A DNA stretch of 64,000 nt from an uncultured Lachnospiraceae bacterium (GCA_910578175.1 CAJTPF010000016.1:3336-67335); one strand, 5' to 3'. Positions 1 through 9,013 are shown, counted from the first letter of the stretch. The notes: generated by a model from the sequence alone, not told the origin. Numbers and translations are program-made.

Positions 1-18
1 TCAATTCTGTCCATAGAG

Positions 19-459
19 TCAGGACCTCCACAACTTCCGAGCTTGAAAGTCTACAAATTCCTGCGCCCTTTCTTTAATGTCCTTAGCAACATCTGTCCGG
101 TCTGCAATTTCTTTCAACAGGCCCGTAAATTCCTCTGTACGCTCCCCTGCATTGATACACCTGTTTAACATCCAAACTGTTGTACTGGTCGGGGTTCTTT
201 TTATCGATTCCGCAAGAAAGTTTTCATATTCCCCACCGAATTGTTCGATAAAATGCACAATCGAACCGGGATCTCCAAAATAGGCCAGCGGATGACGCTC
301 AAACAGCTGTAACAGCGGTTCAATTGCTTCTGATTGATACCCCGCATTCGTAATAGCATCTATGCTGTCATATATTACAGATATATCTGCCTCATCATAT
401 TCATCAATAGATGCCTCAATCCTTGCAATCATCTTCTCTAAAATCTTCATATCTGCCAT
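19..459 (-). CDS. Small helical protein, immunity-protein-like
   Basis: A 146-residue protein starting at MADMKIL. This start is preferred over the in-frame one at 528 because GGGAG lies about 10 bases upstream of it. The chain is acidic and mostly helical, with no signal peptide or membrane segment, and looks HEAT-like. Its style (a region reading EPLLQLFERHP, then EQFGGEYENFLAESI) resembles helical immunity proteins found beside polymorphic toxins, but I cannot place it in a named family. The neighbouring ORF at 636-943 is degraded, which would fit a lost toxin partner. Function is therefore a guess; that the frame is a real gene is fairly sure from the ribosome binding site and composition. 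Confidence 0.6.
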   Translation of the reverse strand: MADMKILEKMIARIEASIDEYDEADISVIYDSIDAITNAGYQSEAIEPLLQLFERHPLAYFGDPGSIVHFIEQFGGEYENFLAESIKRTPTSTTVWMLNRCINAGERTEEFTGLLKEIADRTDVAKDIKERAQEFVDFQARKLWRS

Positions 460-573
460 TTTATATCTTCTCCCTAAATTTCTATTTGTCAAATCAATAC
501 GAGCAAAATATGTCACTGATACTGTCAACGTTCAATCCTCATTTAAAAGCGCTGATAGCAGTAACAGGCAATG

Positions 574-591
574 TGCCGGTATATACCGGCA
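574..591. other. 18-bp perfect palindrome
   Basis: TGCCGGTATATACCGGCA is perfectly self-complementary (7-bp arms around ATAT). It lies between the immunity-like gene and the degraded ORF. No T-run follows on either strand, so an intrinsic terminator is unlikely. It could be a protein-binding site or a recombination relic. Confidence 0.5.
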
Positions 592-635
592 GGGGCAAGC
601 TGATGACAGAGCCGCCCGCCGCCCATCCAATATTT

Positions 636-943
636 TTATGCCGTTTCCGTTGGCAGCTGGAACGTCTGGTCGAATTTAGACACATCCTTGTTATAAGCTC
701 CGTAGGTATCTAATATTTGATTGATTACTACCAAAGATTCTTTGAAGTTGTCATAATCGCTACAATCTGGTTTACCAAAGAATCAAACAATCCCCGTTCT
801 ATATCCGTTCCGACTATCCCGTCCGTCAAGAAACGTCCACAGGTTGAATTTTGCGCCCTTTCTTCCTGCCCCACTGAAAAATTTTGCGACAATAACTCAA
901 AAAAGCACTTGACAAAACGCTTCATGGCATAACTAAATGACAC
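636..943 (-). pseudogene. Frameshifted remnant of an unidentified gene
   Basis: Two overlapping minus-strand reading frames look like parts of one broken gene. One runs from about 943 through GTDIERGLFDSL and then dies near 728. The other picks up near 775 with GKPDCSDYDNFKESLVVINQ and continues through DTYGAYNKDVSKFDQTFQLP to a TAA at 636-638. The second frame reads like genuine protein, and the switch point near 772 suggests a frameshift. I do not recognise the family. Its position just upstream of the immunity-like gene would suit a toxin or a second immunity gene, but this is speculation. Confidence 0.4.
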
Positions 944-948
944 CGGAT

Positions 949-996
949 CTAACCCTCATCATTCATCTTTGCCAGTTTCGTCGTCTGATCCGCAGC
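949..996 (-). repeat. Displaced copy of the prfA 3' end (attachment-site-like)
   Basis: Read on the minus strand this stretch encodes AADQTTKLAKMNDEG followed by TAG. The resident prfA ends AADQAAKLAKMQED. At DNA level 964-996 matches 9240-9272 at 29 of 33 positions, and both copies share one orientation and frame. A coding tail of prfA 8.3 kb downstream of the real gene is what remains when an integrative element inserts in the 3' end of a gene and supplies a replacement tail. The four mismatches indicate an old event or a heterologous tail. Confidence 0.75.
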
Positions 997-1416
997 TATA
1001 TATGTACATGGCTTTTTTATGGGCTGTATGCATATGTTGCTTTACAAAATTTAGAGCTATACGCATACGCTGCTTTGTGTATACGCTATGTACATATGCG
1101 TTAATTATTTTGCAGGTTATATACATACACATCGATAGAAACGGCACAAGCTATACACATAATACATCAATGCTTTTTATTCTGCATTTGTCCATATTCT
1201 TTTTTGCCATATTTATTACAAATACATCGATATCTGTACCAATCAGATTTTCTTGAACAATTGTCACAAGAAGAATTGAACCATTATGTAGCTATTAACA
1301 ACACCGTTATTGCTACGGGATTTCATATCTTATTGCACCTCCATTTATCATAAAATATATGATATTTTAACATAGTATACTTCTTTTCGCAAATCCATTT
1401 TATATGTTACTAATCA
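997..1416. other. Gene-poor junction with short palindromic repeats and a truncated ORF start
   Basis: No convincing gene. From about 1010 to 1150 there are many short alternating motifs built on catatg, tatacg and gtatac; gcatatgttgcttt (1029-1042) and gcatacgctgcttt (1061-1074) are near-identical direct repeats, which could be recombinase arm sites beside the displaced prfA tail. A minus-strand ATG at 1326 has a GGAGG upstream but runs only 18 codons (MKSRSNNGVVN...), then another frame continues with a Cys-rich stretch (CDNCSRKSDWY). It looks like the broken 5' end of a lost gene. Confidence 0.4.
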
Positions 1417-2811
1417 CTAAAAACATTCCTCAAAAACTTGCTCATTCTTCTTCAATTTTTTTTTCCTTTGTGCTTTTAATATAAACGCTTCCTTGATTAG
1501 TTCCGTAATTTTTTTCATTAATTCTTCGTCTATAAGTGGTATTTCAATATCCTTTAATCTTTCTTCTCTCAAATGTGGTATTGTTGAGGCTACCACAGTT
1601 CTTCGAATCGCAGCATATCGACCAATTTCAGGTATTGATAATGCTGTAAACAAATATTCTGGAGTAATTCCCTCTTTTTTTGCCAACTCTTTGACTCTAA
1701 GTATTTCAATTCCAGATGATAAAACAACATCATCTGCAGCTGTTATTAAACCAACACCTCCTATTTTCCCATCCTTTGTAAAAATAATATCATTTACTTT
1801 TACATTTTGCTTTATATCTACCAAATCACTTTCAGAAATATAATAGTCAGGATACAAGTCTACTTCCCAATTTACTATATCAGATGTTCTGATAAAGGGT
1901 TTATCACCAAAACTCCTTTGAATAAAATCATTATAATTATTACTACCAACTTCATCACCATTGTCAATATCTACAACTTCTTTTAATGGTATTGCTGCAT
2001 TAAACTTTTCTAAAGAAGCCGCAGTTTTAATATACAGTCTGTCATAATAATTTGTTGACCATATACTGCTTTCTTTCAACTTTGAGAACATAACTCCAAA
2101 CGAAAAGTCTCGTTTTATTGACTTAATATCAAAATTTAATCCTTTATATAACAATTTTTGTGCTATTTTAATATTTTCTTGTGCCTGTATCTCATATTCT
2201 ATAGCACTTTTTTCATTTTTCGTAATTAAGTCCATAATATCCTGTTGAATAATAGGCACTTCAAATTCTCTCAAGTTCTTAAGCGATAACAACTGCTGAA
2301 TATTCCCTGTCATTAAACTAAAAATTTGCCACTTACCTGCTTTTGACCTAAAATATGCAGTTAAATATTCGGGTGTAATAGGTGCATTTTCTTTTAATGA
2401 AATATTAGATATATGTCTTGGAATTCCAGCTTTTCCCACATATTCACTTCTATACACTGCCGATTTTCCAACTGTACCATAAATTGCAATTAATACATCA
2501 TTTTGTTTTATATGACAACGCGGAAAAGATTTGTAGTCCATTTGACTTATGTACGAATCATCTGAAATTTCATCAAAATCAATAACTCCTTCCTTTATAT
2601 TTCTTCCATACAGATATCTTATCCCCTCATTTCGATTTCTCGAAATATGAGAGTGTTCTCCATCTGATATCGTACTATGTTCACCTAGTACAATATACTC
2701 TATACCACTCTGAGCATTTTGTTGTTTAACTACTTTTTTATAGTAATAAAAAGAAGGAACCAATCTATCCCCAAATTTTAATTCCTTGGTTGATGCCGAA
2801 AATATTTTCAT
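1417..2811 (-). CDS. hsdS: Restriction-modification specificity subunit (HsdS-like)
   Basis: A 464-residue DNA-recognition subunit with the usual two target-recognition halves. Each has a variable domain (about 20-150 and 250-390) followed by a conserved helix: around LLSLKNLREFEVPI in the first half and IPHLREERLKDIEIPL in the second. The protein ends in a Lys-rich helical tail. It would bring the neighbouring methylase to a bipartite sequence. The start is one base after the stop of the methylase gene (TAA-T-ATG), so translation is probably coupled. No separate HsdR gene is present. Base composition is much more AT-rich than the housekeeping genes after 9228, in line with horizontal acquisition. 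Confidence 0.9.
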   Translation of the reverse strand: MKIFSASTKELKFGDRLVPSFYYYKKVVKQQNAQSGIEYIVLGEHSTISDGEHSHISRNRNEGIRYLYGRNIKEGVIDFDEISDDSYISQMDYKSFPRCHIKQNDVLIAIYGTVGKSAVYRSEYVGKAGIPRHISNISLKENAPITPEYLTAYFRSKAGKWQIFSLMTGNIQQLLSLKNLREFEVPIIQQDIMDLITKNEKSAIEYEIQAQENIKIAQKLLYKGLNFDIKSIKRDFSFGVMFSKLKESSIWSTNYYDRLYIKTAASLEKFNAAIPLKEVVDIDNGDEVGSNNYNDFIQRSFGDKPFIRTSDIVNWEVDLYPDYYISESDLVDIKQNVKVNDIIFTKDGKIGGVGLITAADDVVLSSGIEILRVKELAKKEGITPEYLFTALSIPEIGRYAAIRRTVVASTIPHLREERLKDIEIPLIDEELMKKITELIKEAFILKAQRKKKLKKNEQVFEECF

Positions 2812-2812
2812 A

Positions 2813-4588
2813 TTAATCTACTCTCTCTTCAATTTCTTGTAATTGTGCCCATTTATGGTATTCTTTTGCAACTTCTTTTATATCATCACTTAGAATCTCA
2901 TTTCCTCTTCTATCGTGCCCACAAGTTTCCGCTATCGCCATAAATATTTCATATTCTTCAGGAATTTTATCTTTAGGCAATTTTTGAAAAATCAATACAC
3001 TAGTCTTAGTTGATGTATTGGGTTGAAAAGTTTCAATTGGAATATCTATAATAGCAAGTATTCTGCCTTGTTCTCTTAACCAATTTCTAATATATCCAAA
3101 AGTATCATTTCCAAAGACTCCATCTGGTAAAACAATTCCCATTCTACCATAGTTAGCTAATAATTGTATATCTCTCTCAATAAAAAGAACTTGTGGTGAT
3201 TCTTTTTCTTTAAGCTTACCTTTTTCCCACTCATTCGTCTTATTAACAACTTTCCATTTATAAGCCAATTCATATTGCTTTAGTTTTTCCTCCCCACGAA
3301 CAGGAATTTTTGAACCAAATGGTGGATTTGTCATTAATATGCTAAATTTTCCTGCAGCAATTTTAATTTTGGTTTTATCTTGCCAATTTTGCATATTATC
3401 CAAACTATCTTCACAGAAAATACCACTCTTTCCATCGCCTAATATTGCCATGTATGCTTTAGCCACTTTTGATAAAAAATAATCTTTATCTAATCCACAT
3501 ATTTTATTTAATGCAACCTCCATTTTCTCTTCTTTAAGATTAGCATCATTCCAATGATATTTTTCTCCTTCAGCATCTAAACGTCTCCATACATGTCTCA
3601 ATGCCTCAACTAAAAAACCACCACTTCCACAAGATGGATCAATTATATAATCTTCATCCGATGGATTTAAAATATCAACTATCATCTTTACTACATTTCT
3701 CGGTGTAAAGAACTGTCCCTGTCCACCTTTTAATGCATGTCCAATAAATGTTTCAAACGCATCTGCCACAATATCTCTTTCAGCCTCAATTAAACAATAA
3801 TTCTGTAATTCACCAACTACATATACAATTGATTTAGCATCTAAAGTGATACTATCATTTGCATCCATTACTTCTTTATATTTACGTTTAACTTTTTCAA
3901 ATAATTCTAAAATTCGTTTTTGTACCTCTATTGCTTCTTCGTCTACGCCAGCTCTAAATGTCACAATTTCAGAAGGCTCTGTGAATCTTTCATCATATAT
4001 TTTACAAAAAATGAGATTAATTAATTGCTGAGCTAATACTTCATCTCTTGTTGCTCCTACAGTGTTAGCCGCCAAATGATTTCTTATTGCCTTAAAAGTG
4101 GCTTTTAAATTATGAGTTGGTCTTAAATCTGCTCGCCTAAACATACCAATATCTTCAATTCTCTGACCACATTTTGGTATATTAGGTATTTCATCAAACA
4201 ACACCTTACCATCTTTTTCATATTTTCTTATAAAAAAACGTTCTTCTCCATTAAACCAAACACCTAATTGTGCTTTAGAAAATCGTAAGTAATCTTCCAA
4301 CTGGCTTCTTCCATCTTTACGATTTTTTTGTTTACATTCTACAATTATTTCTATATTATCTTCTGTTTTTTTATCTTTAGAAAAAATTGCGATGTCAACT
4401 GGATATTCTTTTTTCTCATCTGATGGTCTCACTTTAACTCTATACTGTGGATGAGTTATTATTACTTACTTTGGGTACCCATAATCCTCAACCAAAATTT
4501 TTGCAAAAACCTGAACAGCCTCTACTTCTTCTAGCGTTGCTCTTACTTCTAACCCCGAAATATAATCAATTATATATCCATCTTTCAT
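2813..4588 (-). pseudogene. hsdM: N6-adenine DNA methylase with N-terminal nuclease-like domain, interrupted by an ochre codon
   Basis: The natural start is ATG at 4586-4588 (GGAG seven bases upstream), beginning MKDGYIIDYISG. After 40 codons (...EDYGYPK) an in-frame TAA at 4466-4468 interrupts it. The same frame then continues as VIITHPQYRVKVRPSD and on for more than 530 residues. A GTG at 4430-4432 could restart translation and give 539 residues. The body has an N-terminal HSDR_N-type domain with a PD-(D/E)xK-like pattern (PVDIAIF ... IIVECKQK), then an N-6 DNA methylase with the SAM motif DPSCGSGGF and catalytic NPPF. A nuclease-like domain fused to M, beside S and without R, resembles BcgI-type (type IIB) enzymes. 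The product may be inactive, or made from the internal start; sequencing error is not excluded. Confidence 0.8.
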
Positions 4589-4619
4589 AGTCATTCTCCA
4601 TTTCTTTTTTATAAAAACA

Positions 4620-4648
4620 ATTATAATTTATATGGCTACTTAACACAA
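4620..4648 (-). promoter_or_regulatory. Candidate promoter of the hsdM-hsdS pair
   Basis: On the minus strand TTGTGT (4643-4648) and TATAAT (4620-4625) are separated by 17 bases, about 30 bases upstream of the hsdM start at 4588. This is a good SigA-type match. Confidence 0.55.
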
Positions 4649-4956
4649 ATTGTTTTTTTATCATTTAACAAATAACCTTATATTATCAACTCTTTTCTTT
4701 TATCAAAACCATAATTTTATTTCTAAATTTCTCTCTGTGAAATTTCAGCAAATACTTTATTATACAAAAAACATTCTCAAGATACCCTAAAAACTGATAG
4801 AAGAAAGATTCTGAGAAAAAATTTTTTTGTTCTAAGATATTTGAAAACTTTACACTCATTCCTTCTTCATCATGAATCTCTCTAATTATATTATGTTGTG
4901 GTTGTTGTGGTCAAGCATTTTTGTAACTCATATGGCTAATAAAATTAGATCCTAAG

Positions 4957-5877
4957 TTATGAAGCAGTCCGTGCCTGATAAGGTGTACGATATCCATTAT
5001 AGCTGTGCGGACGAACATGGTTGTATGTGACATAGACAAATTCTTCCACCACCTGATACAGCGCCTCCTCTGTCTGGAATTCATACAGGCTGACGCATTC
5101 ATTTTTCAGTGCGTTGAAATACCTTTCCACAGGAGCGTTGTCATAGAAACATCCCGCTTTGCTCATGCTTTGGATCACATGCACAGATTCACAAAATTCC
5201 AAAAAGGCCTTTGATGTATACCGAGAGCCCTGGTCGCTGTGTAGCGGCTGTGTTTCCAACGCTTTCTTCAAAGTTCAGATAGCAAGGCCGCTGGTGATCT
5301 GGCGGTCTGTCACGCTTGCAATGACGCTCCGGTCATACAGATCAGCAATGCTGTAATTGTAGCGCACTTCCCCGTTTTTCAAAAACAGATATATAAAATC
5401 CTTACACCATTTCTGGTTTGCCCGGGTCTGCATGAAACTCCCACTGCAGCTTGTTTTCAAAGACTTTATGCGGTATTCTGCACCGGAACCCCGGTTTCTT
5501 TGGACGGACGGAGGAATACAACATCATTTATGTACGGTAACTGCCCTGTAATGATAACCTCTACGTGCCAGATAGACAGCCATAGTCTGGTATCCGGACA
5601 TCCTGTTATACGAATGGCAAATTTCCCTGATTTGCACTTTAACAGTTTTTTGGCATAATAATCCGCCTTCCGGTATTTCCGATAGTTGTAATAAGCATTC
5701 GGACAGACACCAAGCCGCCGATGCAGCTAGCGGACGCCGAATTTTTTGCTGTGCTGTTCGATAAACCGATAAGCCTCTAATCGATTTCCTTTGTGAAGGA
5801 ATGCCGCTGCTTTTTTAAGAAAAGAATCTCCTTTTCAGCAGTTTCTTGCGCAGGTTGTCTTTCATAATTTCCGCTGC
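4957..5877 (-). mobile_element. Decayed IS3-family transposase (OrfB remnant)
   Basis: Minus-strand frames carry the pieces of an IS3-family DDE transposase. 5275-5460 has ANQKWCKDFIYLFLKNG and IADLYDRSVIAS (first catalytic Asp region). 4957-5271 has HSDQGSRYTSKAF (second Asp) and DNAPVERYFNALKNE (catalytic Glu), ending in the typical YNHVRPHSYNGYRTP tail. The two frames are in register and separated by a single TGA (LAI-stop-TLKKAL), so one point mutation broke them. Upstream frames to about 5877 (RKYRKADYYAKKLLK) are further frameshifted. The 5' end is cut off where the IS256-family remnant begins, so the element is not autonomous. Confidence 0.85.
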
Positions 5878-6544
5878 GTGGACGGGCTTTCCTGCTTCCA
5901 CCTGGCCATAGAGACTGTATACCCGCAGACGGAGATCCAGCAGTTCATCATCCGCCAGATCCGTAACTCTACAATATTTGTGTCCTATAAGGACATCAAA
6001 AAGTTGATGTCAGACTTAAAACACGTATACGCTGCCCCGACAAAGGAGACCGCCCTAAATGAGCTAGAACTGTTTCAGGACTAATAGGAGGCCAAATACC
6101 CGAAAATCTACAAATCCTAGCATAACAACTGGACAACCCGGTCCACTTATTTCAAGTATCCGGAAGAGGTTAGGCGGCTGATTTACACGACGAATACAAT
6201 CGAAGGGTTCAATCGCCAGCTACGGAAAATAAAAAAATCCAAAACCGTGTTCCCCACCGACGACAACCTATTAAAAATACTGTACCTAGCAATGATGGAC
6301 ATCACAAAAAAATGGATGGGCCACCGCCAAGACTGGGGCCAAATCCATTCCCAGCTTGAGATTTATTTTAAGGAGCGCTTATCTGGCAGGAATCTAAAGG
6401 ATATTTTTAACGAGTTGCATTGACAGTGATAAAATTCCATGTATAATACAAACAAGGGCAGAACCAAAATACTAGCTCTGCCCGCTTGCAACTATTCATA
6501 AATCTTATGTCAGTTCTTTTGAGTTACACAAAACTTGTAACGGT
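5878..6544 (+). mobile_element. 5'-truncated IS256/Mutator-family transposase remnant
   Basis: The plus strand reads as the C-terminal half of an IS256-type transposase: DGLSCFHLAIETVYPQTE, QIRNSTIFVSYKDIKKLM, then YFKYPEEVRRLIYTTNTIEG and FNRQLRKIKKSKTVFP, ending at a TGA at 6421-6423. In-frame stops near 6082 and 6117 break it, and the N-terminal half is missing, with the join to IS3 sequence near 5877. Downstream a hairpin (GGGCAGA 6456-6462 with TCTGCCC 6477-6483) and gagttacacaaaacttgtaa near 6519 resemble the right end of IS256-family elements. Confidence 0.85.
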
Positions 6545-6688
6545 CTCGATTTTACTAATATTTGTGTCTACTTACTTGACTATGGTTCATAAATCCGGAA
6601 ATAATCTTATAAATATTAACAATAAATACATTTAATTTACGTTGTTTCAGTACAATATCCTTTAGAAAATTGTAGTTATATTAAAAAA

Positions 6689-6727
6689 TGCTCCATATCA
6701 ATCACTTAAACTGAGGCAGAGTGTTTC
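6689..6727. repeat. Degenerate copy of the hairpin sequence found downstream of prfA
   Basis: This 39-base stretch matches 9143-9181 at 30 positions in the same orientation, including the shared atcacttaaactga/gtcactcaaactga core. Here the inverted repeat has decayed. The two copies bracket the phd remnant and the RloAB-like pair, suggesting either a second insertion junction or a tandem duplication. Confidence 0.4.
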
Positions 6728-6839
6728 AGCTAAACTCAATATAACTTCTTCTAATGCAGCAACCATTTTTCAGTAGTGCTCAATCCTTTAAAATCTTCGG
6801 CTACATGTTGCCTCAACTTTAATATAGTTAACCAAAATG

Positions 6840-6994
6840 TTTTCTCTTGAGCGATTCTAACATATCTTTTAAAGCATAAGAACTAAATCACCATATCCGT
6901 TTTTAGTAATAAATATAGACTCCTTTATTGCATGGCAAGCATTTAATATATCATTTGTATTTTTTTAATCAGTAATAGGTCTGATAAATGGCAT
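6840..6994 (-). pseudogene. Decayed Phd/YefM-type antitoxin
   Basis: From ATG at 6992-6994 (TGGGA upstream) the frame reads MPFIRPITD-stop-KNTNDILN and ACHAIKESIFITKNGYGDLV, then LML-stop. This is the conserved N-terminal half of Phd/YefM antitoxins (IRPISDLRN ... PVFITKNGYGDLVVM). Stop codons at 6965-6967 and just after the VLM segment inactivate it. The C-terminal toxin-binding part is not recognisable, and no ParE/RelE/YoeB toxin gene is visible nearby. Confidence 0.75.
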
Positions 6995-7021
6995 ATTCCC
7001 ACTTGTACAGAATTTTATGTA

Positions 7022-7672
7022 CTAAAATCTGTTAATTATTTCAAAAAATTCATTTATGTTTGAGCCTTTCCTTCCTAATTTTTCCCAATCATAAACAGTC
7101 GAAATTTTGATTTCGTACAATTTTTTCTTAATATGGTACTCATTAACAATAAAGCAATTATCCTTCCTTAACAAGGAGAGCATTAAGTCGCTAGAATTTC
7201 CATTAGAATTGAGAACATTATAAACTTTTTCATCCGCCTTAAATTCATCAACACTTTTATATCCCAATTCTTTGACAATATATTGTGCAACATCCTGGCC
7301 TTTAAATTTGGGTGTATGCAAACATGCAATATATTCGAAATCGGGATAATCGACAATCAGAACATGCGGAACCCTCCCACTTTGATTTTGTAGCATACAA
7401 TATTCTAAAAGCTCTCGTAGAATTTTCTTTTCGCCTTCTTCTGCTACCGCTCGGTCTCCATCAATAATTATGAATTTTGCCAAACAATTCATAGTACCAT
7501 CAGTTTTAACTTGATCCAGAAAATTACTATAGCCACCACCTTTCATATTTACCTGCTTTATGGCTATAGAAAATCTTTTCTGTCGACGCATTTCGTCTAT
7601 ATAATTATATTCAGTATCCCCTTCACAAAAAACTTTGAAGTTCTTTTTTGTCTCACGAATTTTTCTACTCAA
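7022..7672 (-). CDS. RloB-like TOPRIM protein (defence module)
   Basis: A 216-residue protein of the RloB-like family. The TOPRIM-type acidic residues are visible: CEGDTE at 16-21 after a beta strand, and IIIDGD at 68-73. Such proteins are probable nucleases working with a partner ATPase. Translation starts at a TTG (7670-7672) inside the end of the upstream ATPase gene, overlapping it by 8 bases, with GGAGG seven bases before it; the two are therefore tightly coupled. RloB proteins were named for linkage to restriction loci, and the ATPase/RloB pair is the composition of lactococcal AbiL. The restriction pair at 1417-4588 lies nearby. No membrane segment or signal peptide is seen. The exact target is unknown. 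Confidence 0.8.
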   Translation of the reverse strand: MSRKIRETKKNFKVFCEGDTEYNYIDEMRRQKRFSIAIKQVNMKGGGYSNFLDQVKTDGTMNCLAKFIIIDGDRAVAEEGEKKILRELLEYCMLQNQSGRVPHVLIVDYPDFEYIACLHTPKFKGQDVAQYIVKELGYKSVDEFKADEKVYNVLNSNGNSSDLMLSLLRKDNCFIVNEYHIKKKLYEIKISTVYDWEKLGRKGSNINEFFEIINRF

Positions 7673-8936
7673 TAGCTGTACCTCCTAAAATACCTTTCAT
7701 ATAAAATTCGTATATTTTAGTAGTTTCATATCTTATGTCCGGAAAATCAGCCAATGAATAAAGTTCGGATTCCAAAGTTTCAATATCCTTTGTGACAAAA
7801 TAAATTTGTTCCTTCATATAATTTTTCAAATCAAGATGTAAAACATTGTGTGTAGTAAAAATAAATTGTCCATAATGTTTCTTTCCGGATATAAATGAAA
7901 TAACTCTATCAGACAAAATAGGGTTTAACACTCTATCCATTTCATCGGCAAAGACAATTTTATTTTCATATACAACTTTAAAGATTTGAATCGCCCAGGC
8001 AAAAAATTCACGGACTCCGCTTGAATCATATCCAAGTTCCCTAGTAAAAGTGCTGCCATCCTTTTTACATCTAATGACAACAGTTTTGGAAAAGGGTTTT
8101 TCTTCATCTAACTTGATGTCTATAATGCTATAGTCAATCATCTTAAAGATATCTAAGTATCTTGAATCATGCAATATCCGTAAATCTTCTTCTCCGTTAC
8201 GCATAGATTTGTAAATGTCATAATTTATAATATTGGTTTCCGGACATAAATATTCTTTTATCCATTCTGTAAAATTGATTGCATGATCATACCCTAACAT
8301 CGCTAATTTGCTTATAGTCAATCCCAAAGGTTTATGACTGTTTGTTGCTTTTTCCATAGCTTCTTCTATTTCAGATTCTAAATTCGGTATGTCAATTCTA
8401 TATACGCCTTTAATGCTAGCCCGACATTCTTTAGATGTACTGCATTTGTCATTGTTTCTCTTACAGTTTACGGAATGTGCATCTCTTTCCACAGATAATA
8501 TTAATTTATATTTATTTTTCATCTGCTTTTTATATTTTAGAGATTCTTTTACAACACCAATAAAATCTACTTCTAAATGATATTGATAAATGCCACATTC
8601 TCTAATAAATATTTCAATTTCAAAAACCTGTAAAGTATTATTTTCTTGAGGGCAAAAATCAGTATTGTTGTTAGTATTAACTGTATTTCTAAAAGCTTTT
8701 ACAGTATCAGTTTCCTTAAAAAAGGATTGTAGATAAGATAAACTTCTAACAAAGTTTGATTTCCCACCGGCATTTTCACCTACTATTACTGCGGTTTTTA
8801 ATACATCAATTCCAGTATTTGTGGAAGAGTAGTTATTAGGAAATCTTGTCTTAACTTTTGTCTTTGGTGCTAACATGGAGAATTCTACATTTTCTCGAAA
8901 TGACATGAAATTTTTAAATTTATATCCAAGTATCAT
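7665..8936 (-). CDS. AAA15/OLD-type ATPase, partner of RloB-like protein
   Basis: A 423-residue ABC/SMC-type ATPase. The N-terminus carries the strand and helix typical of AAA15 proteins (YKFKNFMSFRENVEFSM) and a Walker A at 53-60 (GENAGGKS). The C-terminal third has Walker B (KIVFADEMD) and the switch His (IFTTHNVLH). It contains a Cys-containing insert near 155-175. It belongs with the RloA/AbiLi group of phage-defence ATPases and probably senses infection and activates the downstream TOPRIM protein. A strong SD (AGGAGG) precedes the ATG, and a SigA-type promoter lies 49-77 bases upstream. The gene appears intact, unlike most of the surrounding island. Alternatives are a PARIS- or Septu-like ATPase, but the RloB-like partner argues for the AbiL/RloAB type. 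Confidence 0.82.
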   Translation of the reverse strand: MILGYKFKNFMSFRENVEFSMLAPKTKVKTRFPNNYSSTNTGIDVLKTAVIVGENAGGKSNFVRSLSYLQSFFKETDTVKAFRNTVNTNNNTDFCPQENNTLQVFEIEIFIRECGIYQYHLEVDFIGVVKESLKYKKQMKNKYKLILSVERDAHSVNCKRNNDKCSTSKECRASIKGVYRIDIPNLESEIEEAMEKATNSHKPLGLTISKLAMLGYDHAINFTEWIKEYLCPETNIINYDIYKSMRNGEEDLRILHDSRYLDIFKMIDYSIIDIKLDEEKPFSKTVVIRCKKDGSTFTRELGYDSSGVREFFAWAIQIFKVVYENKIVFADEMDRVLNPILSDRVISFISGKKHYGQFIFTTHNVLHLDLKNYMKEQIYFVTKDIETLESELYSLADFPDIRYETTKIYEFYMKGILGGTAIE

Positions 8937-8984
8937 AAATCCTCCTGAAAATCATTTTTTTGGTTTCATATGTTATTTTTTTCG

Positions 8985-9013
8985 ATTATAACACATAATC
9001 ATATAATTCTCAA
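8985..9013 (-). promoter_or_regulatory. Promoter of the ATPase-RloB pair
   Basis: TTGAGA (9008-9013) and TATAAT (8985-8990) on the minus strand with a 17-base spacer, close to consensus, upstream of the start at 8936. Confidence 0.7.

Noticed and set aside
959..1256. Opposed open frames of 62 and 95 codons
   Set aside because: Both arise from repetitive catatg/tatacg sequence next to the prfA tail copy and read as low-quality protein without an SD.
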